A DNA stretch of 64,000 nt, taken from Ruminococcus sp. GTDB lineage: Bacteria; Bacillota; Clostridia; Oscillospirales; Acutalibacteraceae. The stretch covers positions 1 through 64,000 of the forward strand of contig JALELS010000006.1 of the NCBI GenBank assembly GCA_022768065.1, written 5' to 3'. Each line of letters starts with the position of its first letter. Positions within the stretch are counted from its first letter, which is position 1. This document shows positions 1 to 8,336 of this stretch, piece after piece. The notes under the pieces were generated by a model. The model did not search any database and was not told the DNA's origin. It saw only the letters and a program-made list of their open reading frames with translations. The position numbers were made by a program, and so were the translations under genes.

Positions 1-133
1 TTTGTAAATTTCCACTGTAATAACCACCTTTGTTCGCCCCCTATATAGTCTGAGACTATTATAGAGGACTATTTCCGGTGGCTCAATTATTCATGAGCGT
101 TTCTCGACTAAGTGGCTCACTTTTATATTAGCG
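1..133 (-). ncRNA. Structured 5' leader of a gene beyond the left edge
   Basis: On the minus strand this stretch follows a clear promoter and contains no open frame, so it is the leader of a gene left of the window. It holds a 13-bp hairpin at 38-67 (outer arms CCUCUAU/AUAGGGG, inner arms AUAGUC/GACUAU, loop UCA, one bulged A) and a smaller hairpin GCUCA/UGAGC at 81-98. The octamer GAGCCAC-type repeat occurs twice (78-85 and 112-119), and either copy could pair with the GGUGGUU stretch near 22-30, which suggests alternative structures. An AAAGGUGGU run recalls a T-box antiterminator, but the ACCGCG part of that consensus is missing. Riboswitch or attenuator class not recognised. Confidence 0.45.
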
Positions 134-139
134 TTTACA
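126..139 (-). promoter_or_regulatory. cre-like CcpA operator at the start site
   Basis: The minus-strand sequence TGTAAACGCTAATA matches the catabolite-responsive-element consensus TGWAANCGNTNWCA at 13 of 14 positions. It lies immediately downstream of the -10 box and covers the predicted transcription start near 133, where bound CcpA would repress. hprK and the ROK kinase in this window show that the HPr/CcpA system is likely present. Function is inferred. Confidence 0.5.
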
Positions 140-168
140 AATATATATATATATATATATATTGTCAA
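140..168 (-). promoter_or_regulatory. Promoter TTGACA-17-TATATT with (AT)n spacer
   Basis: A perfect -35 box TTGACA (163-168) and a -10 box TATATT (140-145) on the minus strand are separated by 17 bp made almost entirely of AT dinucleotides. It would drive the leader at 1-133. Because the spacer is a simple repeat, gain or loss of a repeat unit would change the -35/-10 spacing by 2 bp. Confidence 0.6.
141..162. repeat. (AT)11 dinucleotide microsatellite
   Basis: Eleven perfect AT units. The tract occupies the spacer of the minus-strand promoter and is the only dinucleotide repeat of this length noticed in the window. Confidence 0.95.
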
Positions 169-265
169 TATATTCTGTGAATTTTGTCAGAATTGTAATG
201 TTTTGGTTATCCTTAAAAATATCTTATACGGCAAAAATAAATTACATATTTCCTTATAACCTACA

Positions 266-298
266 TAAAAACAGCCGTAAACAACTCAAGTTTACGGC
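266..298 (-). terminator. Rho-independent terminator after whiA
   Basis: Stem GCCGTAAAC (290-298 read on minus) pairs with GTTTACGGC (274-282) around a 7-nt loop and is followed on the minus strand by TGTTTTTATG. It closes the hprK-whiA operon 18 bp after the whiA stop. Confidence 0.85.
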
Positions 299-316
299 CG
301 AATTCATAGCAATATT

Positions 317-1210
317 CTACTTACATTTTTCCGCTAACGCACAAAGCTTTTTCAGCCTGTGGTTAACTCCGGAACGAGTCATTGGAACGCTCATACTGTC
401 GCCTATCTGTTTCAGCGAAAAGTCGGGGTTTTCTGTTCTCAACTCGGCAATCTCGCGAAGCTCCGACGGCAAATCGTTTAGCATTCCGCACTTTTTCAGT
501 CTGTTAATCGCATCTATCTGAACAAGCGCCGCATTTACGGTTCTGTCAAGATTTGCGCTTTCAAAATTAAGCCGGCGATTAACATTGTTTCGCATATCTT
601 TATACATTTTTACGCCCATAAGCTCAAGAACGCAGTTTGAAGCGCCCATAACCGTCAGCATATCCTCAATTTCGCTGCTGTCTTTGAAATACAAAACATA
701 TGCGCCGTTCCGCGTTACCTCTTTTGCCGGCATATCGTTATCCGACAAAAACTTCTGAAGATCGCGGCTCAAATACATATGCGGAACAACAAATTCAAGA
801 TGATAATTCTTTTCCGGCGAATTAACAGTTCCACATGCCAAAAACGCTCCGCGTAAAAAAGAACCTATACAACACTCTTCTGATATGTTCGCCCAATTCA
901 TCCTGCGTGTTTGTTCCTTACCGTTATACCCGAAAGCATTTAAAACAGCTAAACGGTCCTGCTTATTCCCGACGCTGACTTTAATTTTGCCGGATGCCGA
1001 TTCAGTAACATCGCACGGTTCTTCGGTAAAACGCTCAACAAGCTCTTTGTATCTGTGCGCAACATTTTTATTTTCGGTCGAAATATAAACTTCACCTGCG
1101 GAAAAGCCCCTGCCGAAAAGCAAGAGGCCGTAACATTCCGCCAATATACAGCAGGGATTTATCGTTTCAATATTTAATAATTCATCTTTAACTTTTGATG
1201 AAAAAGTCAT
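317..1210 (-). CDS. whiA: WhiA-type DNA-binding regulator
   Basis: 297 residues, the usual length for WhiA. The family combines an N-terminal LAGLIDADG-like fold (degenerate homing endonuclease without nuclease activity) with a C-terminal helix-turn-helix. The C-terminal part (about 225-297) has the typical run with SLKQIGDSM and RSGVNHRLKKL, the recognition-helix region. In Firmicutes WhiA affects chromosome segregation and division; in actinobacteria it controls sporulation. It is last in the operon, 4 bp after rapZ, and a strong terminator follows. The ATG has AAAGGT upstream. The rapZ-whiA pairing is widespread and supports the call. Confidence 0.95.
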   Translation of the reverse strand: MTFSSKVKDELLNIETINPCCILAECYGLLLFGRGFSAGEVYISTENKNVAHRYKELVERFTEEPCDVTESASGKIKVSVGNKQDRLAVLNAFGYNGKEQTRRMNWANISEECCIGSFLRGAFLACGTVNSPEKNYHLEFVVPHMYLSRDLQKFLSDNDMPAKEVTRNGAYVLYFKDSSEIEDMLTVMGASNCVLELMGVKMYKDMRNNVNRRLNFESANLDRTVNAALVQIDAINRLKKCGMLNDLPSELREIAELRTENPDFSLKQIGDSMSVPMTRSGVNHRLKKLCALAEKCK

Positions 1211-1214
1211 AACA

Positions 1215-2099
1215 TTACCTTTTTATGTCTCTGTGAAATACGCTTGAATTTGCGCCGTTTTCGAGAAGATGTTTATTTATTGCTTCGGCAAAAACCACAG
1301 ACCTGTGTTTTCCGCCGGTACAACCGACCGCAATAGTCAACTGACTTTTACCCTCTGTTCTGTAAAGCGGGAGTAAAAAGTCAAGAAGGTCAAACAGCTT
1401 TTGCTCAAGCGCCTTTGCCTGGTCAAATTTCATAACGAAATCGCGTACCGGCGCTTCAAGCCCGGTATGCTCTTTAAGTTCCGGAATGTAAAACGGGTTA
1501 GGCAAACATCTGACATCAAACACCAAATCGGCTTCCTTCGGTATGCCGAATTTAAAACCGAAAGAAATGCTGTAAACTTTAAGAGAACTTGAAGCATTGT
1601 CAAGAAACAGCTTTGCAATACGTTCTTTAAACTGTGAACTTGTTACATTTGACGTATCAACTATATAATCCGCCTGCAAGCGAGCCGGCAACAGTATCTC
1701 ACGTTCTTTTTGTATTGCTTCAAGTATAGACGGGGTGTTAAATTCGTCTGCGAGAGGATGTTTACGCCTTGTCTCCTGATAGCGACGCATAATAACATCA
1801 TTATCGGCGTCTATAAACAGGATTTTATAATTAACCTTTTCTTCCTTTAATTCATCTAATACTCCGAAAAGGTCAGAGAAAGAATCGCCGAGTCTGATAT
1901 CGGCAACAATAGCGACCCTGTCACGTTTTTCGTTAGAATTAAAAATCAACTTGACAAAGGTCGGAATAAGTTTCGGCGGCATATTATCAACGCAAAAAAA
2001 ACCTATATCTTCAAGTGCGTCAACGGCTCTTGACTTTCCTGCTCCGGAAAGTCCCGTAACAATTACAAGCTCTGTCTTGTCTGCCGATTTTTTACCCAA
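1215..2099 (-). CDS. rapZ: RapZ/YvcJ nucleotide-binding protein
   Basis: 294 residues. The N-terminal P-loop GLSGAGKS (about residues 16-23) and the following ALEDIGFFCVDNMPP stretch are diagnostic of the RapZ/YvcJ family; a C-terminal GCTGGKHRSV motif is also present. In enterobacteria RapZ guides RNase E to the sRNA GlmZ and senses glucosamine-6-phosphate. Firmicute members bind GTP/ATP and influence competence and cell-wall metabolism, with the RNA role unproven. Start is TTG, preceded by GGAAGTGA at good spacing; it overlaps the murB 3' end by 8 bp, so translation is probably coupled. Confidence 0.95.
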   Translation of the reverse strand: MGKKSADKTELVIVTGLSGAGKSRAVDALEDIGFFCVDNMPPKLIPTFVKLIFNSNEKRDRVAIVADIRLGDSFSDLFGVLDELKEEKVNYKILFIDADNDVIMRRYQETRRKHPLADEFNTPSILEAIQKEREILLPARLQADYIVDTSNVTSSQFKERIAKLFLDNASSSLKVYSISFGFKFGIPKEADLVFDVRCLPNPFYIPELKEHTGLEAPVRDFVMKFDQAKALEQKLFDLLDFLLPLYRTEGKSQLTIAVGCTGGKHRSVVFAEAINKHLLENGANSSVFHRDIKR

Positions 2100-2994
2100 T
2101 ATATTTCACTTCCGTTTCAAGGTGCACGCCTGTTTCGGCAAACACCTTATTCTGTACATATTTTATTAAGCTTAAAATATCATTTGTGGTTGCGTCGCCT
2201 TTATTTATAATAAATCCGGCATGCTTTTCGCTGACCTCGGCGCCGCCTATACTGTATCCTTTTAAACCGCACTGCTCTATAAGTCCGCCGGCAAAATAAC
2301 CCACGGGGCGCTTGAAAGTACTGCCTGCACTCGGATATTCGAGCGGCTGTTTCGACTTTCTCTTATTAAGGTTCAAATTCATTGCAGCCTTAATTTCATT
2401 ATAATCTCCGTTTTTCAGTTTAAGTGTGAGCCCTGTTATAATAAGATTACTGTCGGTATATGCACTGCAACGATAGCCGAGTTTCAAGTTTTCTTTTTCA
2501 AAACACCCTGCCGTGCCGTTAAAATCGATATGCGATACAGAGCAAAGAACATCTTTCATTTCTCCACCGTAAGCTCCGGCATTCATATATGCGGCTCCGC
2601 CCGCAGTACCGGGAATTCCGTAGGCAAATTCAAGCCCGGAGAGATTATTGGCAAGAGCAAAAGCACAAAGCTTTGACAGAGAAACACCGGCATCGGCATA
2701 TATCACACCGTCACCGAGGTACTTGAGCTCAGACAAACCCTTCGCGAGCCTTAAAACAACTCCACGCAAGCCGCTGTCTGATACAAGTATATTACTGCCG
2801 TTTCCTATGATATACGGCTTTATTTCACTCTCACGGCAAGCAGAAATAAGCGCCGACAGAGAATCAATACAGTTAGGCATTATAACGAGATCCGCCGGTC
2901 CGCCCGTTTTAAACGATGTGTAATCGCCCATAGGAGCATTTTCGCGGAATTCGCAGCCATATTTTTCTGCAACAGCCTTTATATTACTTAGCAA
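2092..2994 (-). CDS. murB: UDP-N-acetylenolpyruvoylglucosamine reductase MurB
   Basis: 300 residues, matching the short (type II) MurB of Firmicutes. It reduces the enolpyruvyl ether of UDP-GlcNAc to UDP-MurNAc with NADPH and FAD in the cytosol. Visible motifs are FKTGGPADL near the N-terminus, GNGSNILV for FAD binding, YGIPGTAGGAAYMNAGAYGG in the middle, and PSAGSTFKRP with the catalytic Ser, then HAGFIIN. Start is TTG (leader GAGGGG about 10 nt upstream). It lies between glk and rapZ in a cell-wall/carbon operon. No anomaly. Confidence 0.97.
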   Translation of the reverse strand: MLSNIKAVAEKYGCEFRENAPMGDYTSFKTGGPADLVIMPNCIDSLSALISACRESEIKPYIIGNGSNILVSDSGLRGVVLRLAKGLSELKYLGDGVIYADAGVSLSKLCAFALANNLSGLEFAYGIPGTAGGAAYMNAGAYGGEMKDVLCSVSHIDFNGTAGCFEKENLKLGYRCSAYTDSNLIITGLTLKLKNGDYNEIKAAMNLNLNKRKSKQPLEYPSAGSTFKRPVGYFAGGLIEQCGLKGYSIGGAEVSEKHAGFIINKGDATTNDILSLIKYVQNKVFAETGVHLETEVKYIG

Positions 2995-3012
2995 AATAAT
3001 TTCCCCTCAAAA

Positions 3013-3960
3013 TTATTCGTCAAGAAGTGCTGCTCCGATTATACCGGCATCATTTCCGAGTTTAGCAGAGCATATTCTTGTTTGAACAACGCTGTGCACG
3101 CTGTAATGCTCTTGATTTACAATTTTGCGAACAGGCTCAAGAAGCGACTCGCCCTCGTTACCGATACCGCCGCCGACACAGAGTATCTCCGGCTGGAAAA
3201 GGTTTATCATATTTGTAATACCGATAGCGAGATAATGAATGTATGTATCAACAACCTTTGTACCTGCCGCGTCATTTTTGCGCATTGCATTAAATGCCGT
3301 TCTGCCGTCGACCTTATTTATATCTCCGTCAACAAGAGTCCACATAGCTGAGTCGAGATTTTTGCCCATAGCTTCTTTCGTCTGGCGAATAAGCGCCGTT
3401 GCCGAGGAATATGCCTCCCAACAACCTTTTCTGCCGCAGGTGCATTGCTCGCCGTCGGCAAGAATAACCATATGACCTGCTTCACCGGCTGCATCGTTAC
3501 AACCGTTAAGCAATTTACCGTTTACGACAATACCGCTTCCGACGCCTGTACCGAGAGTAACTGCAACAAAATTGGCAACTCCCTCGCCCGCACCCGCTTT
3601 TGCTTCGCCGAGTGCCGCACAGTTAGCGTCATTTTCAAGATAAATCGGCTTATTAAACTTTGACTGAAGAATATCTTTTGCAGGAACATTATCAAATCCG
3701 AGATTATTGGCATACTCAATAATTCCGTACTTTTTATTGACGGAACCCGGAGTTCCTATACCTATTGAAACAACCTCATCAAGTGAAATTTTAGCTTCCT
3801 CAAGAGCCATATTTATTGACAAAGCAACATCGTTGATTATTTCCCACGACGGACGCGGGCAAGCTGTAGGCATCTTCCCCTTACCTACTATACGATAATA
3901 CTCGTCAACAACTCCGGCAACGATATTTGTTCCTCCGAGGTCTACACCAATTCTATACAT
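3013..3960 (-). CDS. glcK: ROK-family glucokinase
   Basis: 315 residues. ROK kinases phosphorylate glucose or related hexoses with ATP. The sequence shows the N-terminal phosphate-binding GVDLGGTNI, the LENDANCAALGE motif with the catalytic Asp, GTGVGSGIV, and the zinc-binding ROK signature GEAGHMVI followed by CTCGRKGCWE (three Cys plus His). It sits 26 bp after hprK, linking sugar phosphorylation to HPr-kinase control, as in several Clostridia. Substrate is presumed glucose; mannose or N-acetylmannosamine cannot be excluded from sequence alone. Confidence 0.92.
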   Translation of the reverse strand: MYRIGVDLGGTNIVAGVVDEYYRIVGKGKMPTACPRPSWEIINDVALSINMALEEAKISLDEVVSIGIGTPGSVNKKYGIIEYANNLGFDNVPAKDILQSKFNKPIYLENDANCAALGEAKAGAGEGVANFVAVTLGTGVGSGIVVNGKLLNGCNDAAGEAGHMVILADGEQCTCGRKGCWEAYSSATALIRQTKEAMGKNLDSAMWTLVDGDINKVDGRTAFNAMRKNDAAGTKVVDTYIHYLAIGITNMINLFQPEILCVGGGIGNEGESLLEPVRKIVNQEHYSVHSVVQTRICSAKLGNDAGIIGAALLDE

Positions 3961-3986
3961 AATAATCCTCCGTTTTCATTTTCTCC

Positions 3987-4952
3987 TTAATAATTTTGCC
4001 AAATCTCAAGCTCTTCATCCTTTGACTCGCCCTCATCCATACCGAGTTGATGAAGAAGCTCGCGCGCGGCATTATATCCCATTTTTTTCTGCCTGTTATT
4101 CATAGCGGCAACCTCAATGATAATAGCGAGGTTTCTGCCGGGTTTTACGGGTACAACAGTAACGGGTACCTTAATATCCATAATTGAAATATAGTCGTTA
4201 TCAAGCCCCATTCTGTCATAAACCTTAGTGGAATCCCAAGGCTCAAGCTGAACCACCATATTTATTTTTTCGGTAAGTTTTACAGCTCCCATACCGAAAA
4301 TACGGCGGGCATTGATAATTCCTACACCGCGAAGTTCAATGAAATGTCTGATATTGTCGGGCGCCGAACCGACAAGGGTTTTTGAAGAGACCTTACGAAT
4401 TTCGACGGCATCATCCGCAATCAGACGATGGCCCCTCTTGATAAGTTCAATCGCGGTCTCGCTTTTACCTACGCCGCTGTCACCGACAATCAGCACACCT
4501 TCGCCGTATACTTCTACAAGCACTCCGTGACGCGTTATTCTTTCGGCAAGCTCTGTCCCCAAGAAAGAAATAAGAGCCGACATACAGCTTGATGTGGATT
4601 CACCCGTGCGCAACAGCGGAACCTTGTATTCTTCAACAAGTGAAGAAAGATGTGACGGAATCTCTAAGTTGCGCGTAATAAGAATAAACGGCGGCTGAGT
4701 TTTTACAAGCCGTTTAAGACTTTCATATCGTGTTTCGTCGCTGAGAGTTTTAAGAAATTCGATTTCCGAAAGGCCCAGGAACTGTACGCGTTCCGGGTCA
4801 AAATAGTCATCGCGCCCGGCAAGAATAAGACCAGGTCTGTTAACATCCTGCGACGTAACGGAAAGGTCACAGGCATCTCCCGGTAAATACAATGTCTCAA
4901 AACCGAATTCTTTTATCAGTTTATCTAACGAAACGGAATACTTTGATGCCAA
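3987..4952 (-). CDS. hprK: HPr kinase/phosphorylase
   Basis: 321 residues, full length. HprK phosphorylates Ser46 of HPr with ATP and reverses it with inorganic phosphate, acting as the sensor of Firmicute catabolite repression. The Walker A GDSGVGKS lies at 157-164, followed by the IADDAVEI stretch; the HprK signature ELRGVGIINARRIFG is downstream. The start is TTG at 4952 with GGGAGG seven bases upstream; an ATG at 4958 in another frame is a false start. First gene of the operon running to whiA. Confidence 0.96.
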   Translation of the reverse strand: MASKYSVSLDKLIKEFGFETLYLPGDACDLSVTSQDVNRPGLILAGRDDYFDPERVQFLGLSEIEFLKTLSDETRYESLKRLVKTQPPFILITRNLEIPSHLSSLVEEYKVPLLRTGESTSSCMSALISFLGTELAERITRHGVLVEVYGEGVLIVGDSGVGKSETAIELIKRGHRLIADDAVEIRKVSSKTLVGSAPDNIRHFIELRGVGIINARRIFGMGAVKLTEKINMVVQLEPWDSTKVYDRMGLDNDYISIMDIKVPVTVVPVKPGRNLAIIIEVAAMNNRQKKMGYNAARELLHQLGMDEGESKDEELEIWQNY

Positions 4953-4989
4953 ACCATAACCTCCCTTTTTACAACAATTATACTGTATT

Positions 4990-5018
4990 ATTATAATCTA
5001 TTATTACCGACTTTCCAA
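4990..5018 (-). promoter_or_regulatory. Promoter of hprK operon (TTGGAA-17-TATAAT)
   Basis: -35 TTGGAA at 5013-5018 and -10 TATAAT at 4990-4995 on the minus strand, 17-bp spacer, about 40 bp from the hprK start. The same AT-rich block also contains TATAAT on the plus strand (4992-4997) that could serve the divergent gene at 5128. Confidence 0.7.
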
Positions 5019-5127
5019 TAGCTTTTTAACATTTTTTTAATATTTTAAAGAGGTTTCCTTTTCACGAACGGTTTTTAGCCGTTGAATAATCTTTTACGGT
5101 ATGAAAATAATATTTCGGGGTGATGAA

Positions 5128-5628
5128 GTGAAGCTCGTTGTAGTTTCCGATGACAGAAGCGGCCGTTTATCTTGCGGACTATCACGACTGCTGAGTAAGC
5201 ACGGGGGTGTATTGCTGTTCGGCAATAACACAATAATAAAAAATTATATTGATACGCCCGAATATGTAATAGCCGACTCCGGCGTAAAACTCGGCGGTAA
5301 TTTAAAAAATGCAATTTCCGTGGAAATATCTAAAAGCGGTGATGTTTTTAACGAGACATTGATATATAAAGATCCCGCGGGAGAAGTGCAAAAACTGCAC
5401 ATCGGTACCGATTTCAAAGACGACATAACATTATCGAGCCGAAATTACAATGAGATCAGTTTCGGTATACAATCGGTTATTAAAGATTTATGCGGTAAGT
5501 ATATATATCCCTGTGAAATAAAGTCAAAAATTGCAAGTGTCACCGACATACACACACTTTTGACCGCGGCGGGAATTCTTCTTATTTCCGGTGAATATCG
5601 CGAAAACAACGGATTTTTAAATATATAG
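5128..5628 (+). CDS. Hypothetical protein, divergent from hprK
   Basis: 166 residues from a GTG start that has CGGGGTGA at ideal distance; the ATG 27 bp upstream at 5101 has no ribosome site and would add nine residues. I do not recognise the family. The protein is mixed hydrophobic/polar with no clear signal peptide or long membrane helix: KLVVVSDDRSGRLSCGL at the N-terminus looks like a beta-strand/turn, and the middle is beta-rich. The Cys at about 17 and near 143 and 151 show no metal motif. It stands alone between hprK and the terminator at 5638. Confidence 0.7.
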   Translation: MKLVVVSDDRSGRLSCGLSRLLSKHGGVLLFGNNTIIKNYIDTPEYVIADSGVKLGGNLKNAISVEISKSGDVFNETLIYKDPAGEVQKLHIGTDFKDDITLSSRNYNEISFGIQSVIKDLCGKYIYPCEIKSKIASVTDIHTLLTAAGILLISGEYRENNGFLNI

Positions 5629-5637
5629 AGACAAAAA

Positions 5638-5662
5638 GGCTGTACCGAAAAACGGTACAGCC
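5638..5662. terminator. Bidirectional terminator
   Basis: Perfect 10-bp stem GGCTGTACCG/CGGTACAGCC with an A5 loop. It is followed by a T-rich run on the plus strand and by TTTTTGTC on the minus strand. It serves both the hypothetical gene at 5128 and the convergent transporter gene. Confidence 0.85.
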
Positions 5663-5680
5663 GTAAATTTATTTTGTAAC

Positions 5681-7150
5681 TCAGTCTTTGATTTCAGCAG
5701 CAACTTTAGCTCTTCTTTTTTGCAGTTCATCGGCTATATCCTGTTTTTTCTTTCCGACTATGTCATATTTGAAAATCGGGAATATAGAGATAAGAGCAAG
5801 AAAACCGGGAACTACGGTATAAGCAAAGAATACAATATCTTTGGTTTTCTCGCTGAAGCCGCTTGCAGTTCCGGCAGCAATCTGTGCAACCGTATCGGAA
5901 TAACCGGACACCTGTATAAATACAAGGCCGAGAGCTGTTCCGAGAGCAAGGCAAACCTTTATGGTAAGAGTCAAAATAGAATATGCTGCGCCCTCCATAC
6001 GTTTACCGGTCTCAAACTCATAATAATCTACACAATCGGCTGTCATTATCATGGGCATAAGCGTAACAGCGGCAAACTGAAGTCCGATTAAGAAGAGCGA
6101 CGCATAGAATAATACGGTGAGCACCATATTATCAGGGTTTCTGAACCAGAAGTGACCCACAACAAATGAAAGCGCGGACGCAATAAATCCATATACCGAG
6201 AGAAGAATATATACCTTTTTCTCGCCCATCTTTTTAATGAGAACCGGGCAAATCGCCATACTTATCATAGAACCGACGGCAGTAACTATACCGAGTACCG
6301 CAACAAGATTTTGCGAACCGAGTATGGTATTTGCAGCCTGTACCTGTATACCCATTGACATCTGTCTGCCGAAGCCGAGGAAATATGACACAATAACAAG
6401 CATAAGAGGTTTGTTGTCTTTGAGAGCCTTAAACATATCTTTAGCCGTTGTTTTTTCACCGGATACATACGGTACGCGCTCTTTGTTTAAAAGCGGTATA
6501 AGTGCAAACAATGCACAGCCGAAAACAGCCGTAAGAATAGCTGTCCAGAGGTACTCGGACGCAATCATCGGGGTATCCGTTTCACCGGCTTTAACAAAAA
6601 CTTTTGAGCCGCCGGGAATTATAAGGCAAGCTATCGGCACAATAACGACACACGCCGAAAAGCCTATCTGCTTAAATGTATTTGATATAGAAACAACATT
6701 TGTACGCTCTGTGGGATTAGGTGTTAAAACCGAAGCTATACCCTGAGACGGTACATCGCCGAGCGTCATGGCAAGACTCCACACAAGATATGTAACAAAT
6801 ATCCAAATGTAAGTTGCCGTGCGGTTTTCTTTAAACGGAACATTAATAAAAACAACCGCCGTCATAACAAGAAGCGGGATTATCGACTTCAATATCATCG
6901 ATTTAAACTTTCCCCTTTTGCTCTTTGAGCGGTCAATCATATTACCTACAACCGGGTCAAAAACCGCAGACACGATTTTGGCTACAAGAATAAGTATACC
7001 TACAACCGCAATGTCGGCGCCCAAAATCGAGGCGTCAAATTCTGCCTGATATGAATTTAAAAGACCGACTATCGCCTGAAACCCGAAAAGGCCGAGCGAA
7101 TAAGCCGCAATTTCTTTAAAATTCATATGTTTCTCTGTTGTCGCTCCCAA
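5681..7150 (-). CDS. GPH-family sugar:cation symporter
   Basis: About 489 residues with around 12 predicted membrane helices, a member of the glycoside-pentoside-hexuronide (MelB-like) branch of the major facilitator superfamily. Typical features are the N-terminal AAYSLGLFGFQ, the DPVVGNMIDRSKSKRGKFK loop (GPH signature with the Asp and Arg residues) and GDVPSQGIASVLTPNPTERT. The preferred start is TTG at 7150, nine bases after GAGAGG; an ATG at 7159 abuts that site, and the open frame continues to 7213 without a ribosome site. Substrate unknown. Neighbours do not fix it: a LysR gene lies upstream on the same strand. Confidence 0.88.
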   Translation of the reverse strand: MGATTEKHMNFKEIAAYSLGLFGFQAIVGLLNSYQAEFDASILGADIAVVGILILVAKIVSAVFDPVVGNMIDRSKSKRGKFKSMILKSIIPLLVMTAVVFINVPFKENRTATYIWIFVTYLVWSLAMTLGDVPSQGIASVLTPNPTERTNVVSISNTFKQIGFSACVVIVPIACLIIPGGSKVFVKAGETDTPMIASEYLWTAILTAVFGCALFALIPLLNKERVPYVSGEKTTAKDMFKALKDNKPLMLVIVSYFLGFGRQMSMGIQVQAANTILGSQNLVAVLGIVTAVGSMISMAICPVLIKKMGEKKVYILLSVYGFIASALSFVVGHFWFRNPDNMVLTVLFYASLFLIGLQFAAVTLMPMIMTADCVDYYEFETGKRMEGAAYSILTLTIKVCLALGTALGLVFIQVSGYSDTVAQIAAGTASGFSEKTKDIVFFAYTVVPGFLALISIFPIFKYDIVGKKKQDIADELQKRRAKVAAEIKD

Positions 7151-7306
7151 AAAAATCATCCTCTCAATAAAAAATAATAAGTAAATAATAATTGTTCTAT
7201 ATCGTTTCGTCAATAAAAAATATAAATTTTTTTAATTTTTTCTGATTTTTTTATACTTTTTAATCTAATATCACAGCCGTAAGGTATAAAACAATATGAT
7301 AAAATA

Positions 7307-8212
7307 CTATTTACCGAAATTCTGGCAATAATCAAGCAGCATAATTTTCAGTTCGTTGGCGGCAACACCGAGGCGAACATTTTTATTTTCAACAATGCAT
7401 ATTTTCCTTGAAGGAATTTTTTCTTTTAAATTAAGTTTAAATATTTCGCCGTTTTCAATGTCATTTTTTACGAGGTTTACCGGTAAAAAGCCGATTCCCA
7501 GATTATTTTTTACAAGAGGCAATATAAGATCGGCTGTTGCAACTTCCGTATCGGGAGCATATTGCAACCCGTTTTCGGCAAACAGTTTGCTGTAAAAATC
7601 ATATGCCGAGCTGCCCTTATTAAGACTTATAAGAGGATATTCTTTAATCTCACCGAGGCCGATTGCCCTGTCTTTCAAGAAGGATAACTCTTTTCCGCAA
7701 ACGGGAATATCATTAAAATTTTTAATGTAGAATATTTCAAACTCTTCATCATCTTCAATAGGAGAAGTTACGACCGAAAAATCAACGGCACCGCTTTTAA
7801 GCGCGTTCATAGCCGCCGGCGTGGTAGAGTTATTTATCCTTATACGTATCTCCGGGAATTCCTTATGGAACATATCAAGAACCGGAAGTAATACCTCCGA
7901 CAAAGCCGTTTCGGTAGTACCGATTGAAACGACACCGCTTTTCAGCTCTTTTTGCATAAGTAATTCTTTTTCCCCGGCTTCAATCTGCAAAACAGCCGGA
8001 ACAATATGAGAATAAAGGGTTTCTCCCTCGGGAGTCAGCTTAACTCCACGGCTCGTTCTGCTGAACAGGACACAGCCGAGTGCATTTTCAAGGTTTTTAA
8101 TAGACCTTGATATGTTGGGCTGATTATTATCAAGCTCTGCTGCAGCACGCGTAAAATTCTGATATTTTGCAACATAATAAAAAATTCTGTAATATTCGTA
8201 ATTTATCAACAT
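7307..8212 (-). CDS. LysR-family transcriptional regulator
   Basis: 301 residues: winged HTH (about 1-60, with AAAELDNNQPNISRSIKNLE) and a periplasmic-binding-protein-like effector domain (about 90-295). It is divergent from the YoaK-like gene at 8337 and upstream of the GPH symporter at 5681, so it may control either. LysR proteins usually regulate a divergent neighbour, which favours the YoaK-like gene. ATG is preceded by GAGAGGAA. Effector unknown. Confidence 0.93.
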   Translation of the reverse strand: MLINYEYYRIFYYVAKYQNFTRAAAELDNNQPNISRSIKNLENALGCVLFSRTSRGVKLTPEGETLYSHIVPAVLQIEAGEKELLMQKELKSGVVSIGTTETALSEVLLPVLDMFHKEFPEIRIRINNSTTPAAMNALKSGAVDFSVVTSPIEDDEEFEIFYIKNFNDIPVCGKELSFLKDRAIGLGEIKEYPLISLNKGSSAYDFYSKLFAENGLQYAPDTEVATADLILPLVKNNLGIGFLPVNLVKNDIENGEIFKLNLKEKIPSRKICIVENKNVRLGVAANELKIMLLDYCQNFGK

Positions 8213-8336
8213 TTAATTCCTCTCAATATAAAAATTACATATTAGCCATATCAACAATATATTTTAAATATAGATATGTATGTATTATAATAATAAAGAT
8301 TGGGATTGTCAAACTTTGTTAGAGGACAGGTAAAAT
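8213..8336. promoter_or_regulatory. Divergent control region, LysR / YoaK-like
   Basis: 124 bp between divergent starts, strongly AT-rich. A plus-strand -10 TATAAT is at 8286-8291 with only a weak TTTAAA -35 at 8263, the kind of promoter that needs an activator. Several T-N11-A arrangements could be LysR boxes; none stands out enough to place precisely. The plus-strand ribosome site is AGGACAGG. Confidence 0.45.

Noticed and set aside
1..133. Calling the leader a T-box
   Set aside because: AAAGGTGGT is present but the ACCGCG half of the antiterminator consensus and a clear specifier loop are missing, so only a generic structured leader is claimed.
141..162. CRISPR or mobile-element interpretation of repeats
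   Set aside because: Only a simple AT tract; no spacer-repeat arrays, transposases or insertion sequences were seen in the window.
162..521. 119-codon plus-strand frame opposite whiA
   Set aside because: No ribosome site, most of it lies antisense to whiA and the rest in the terminator region.
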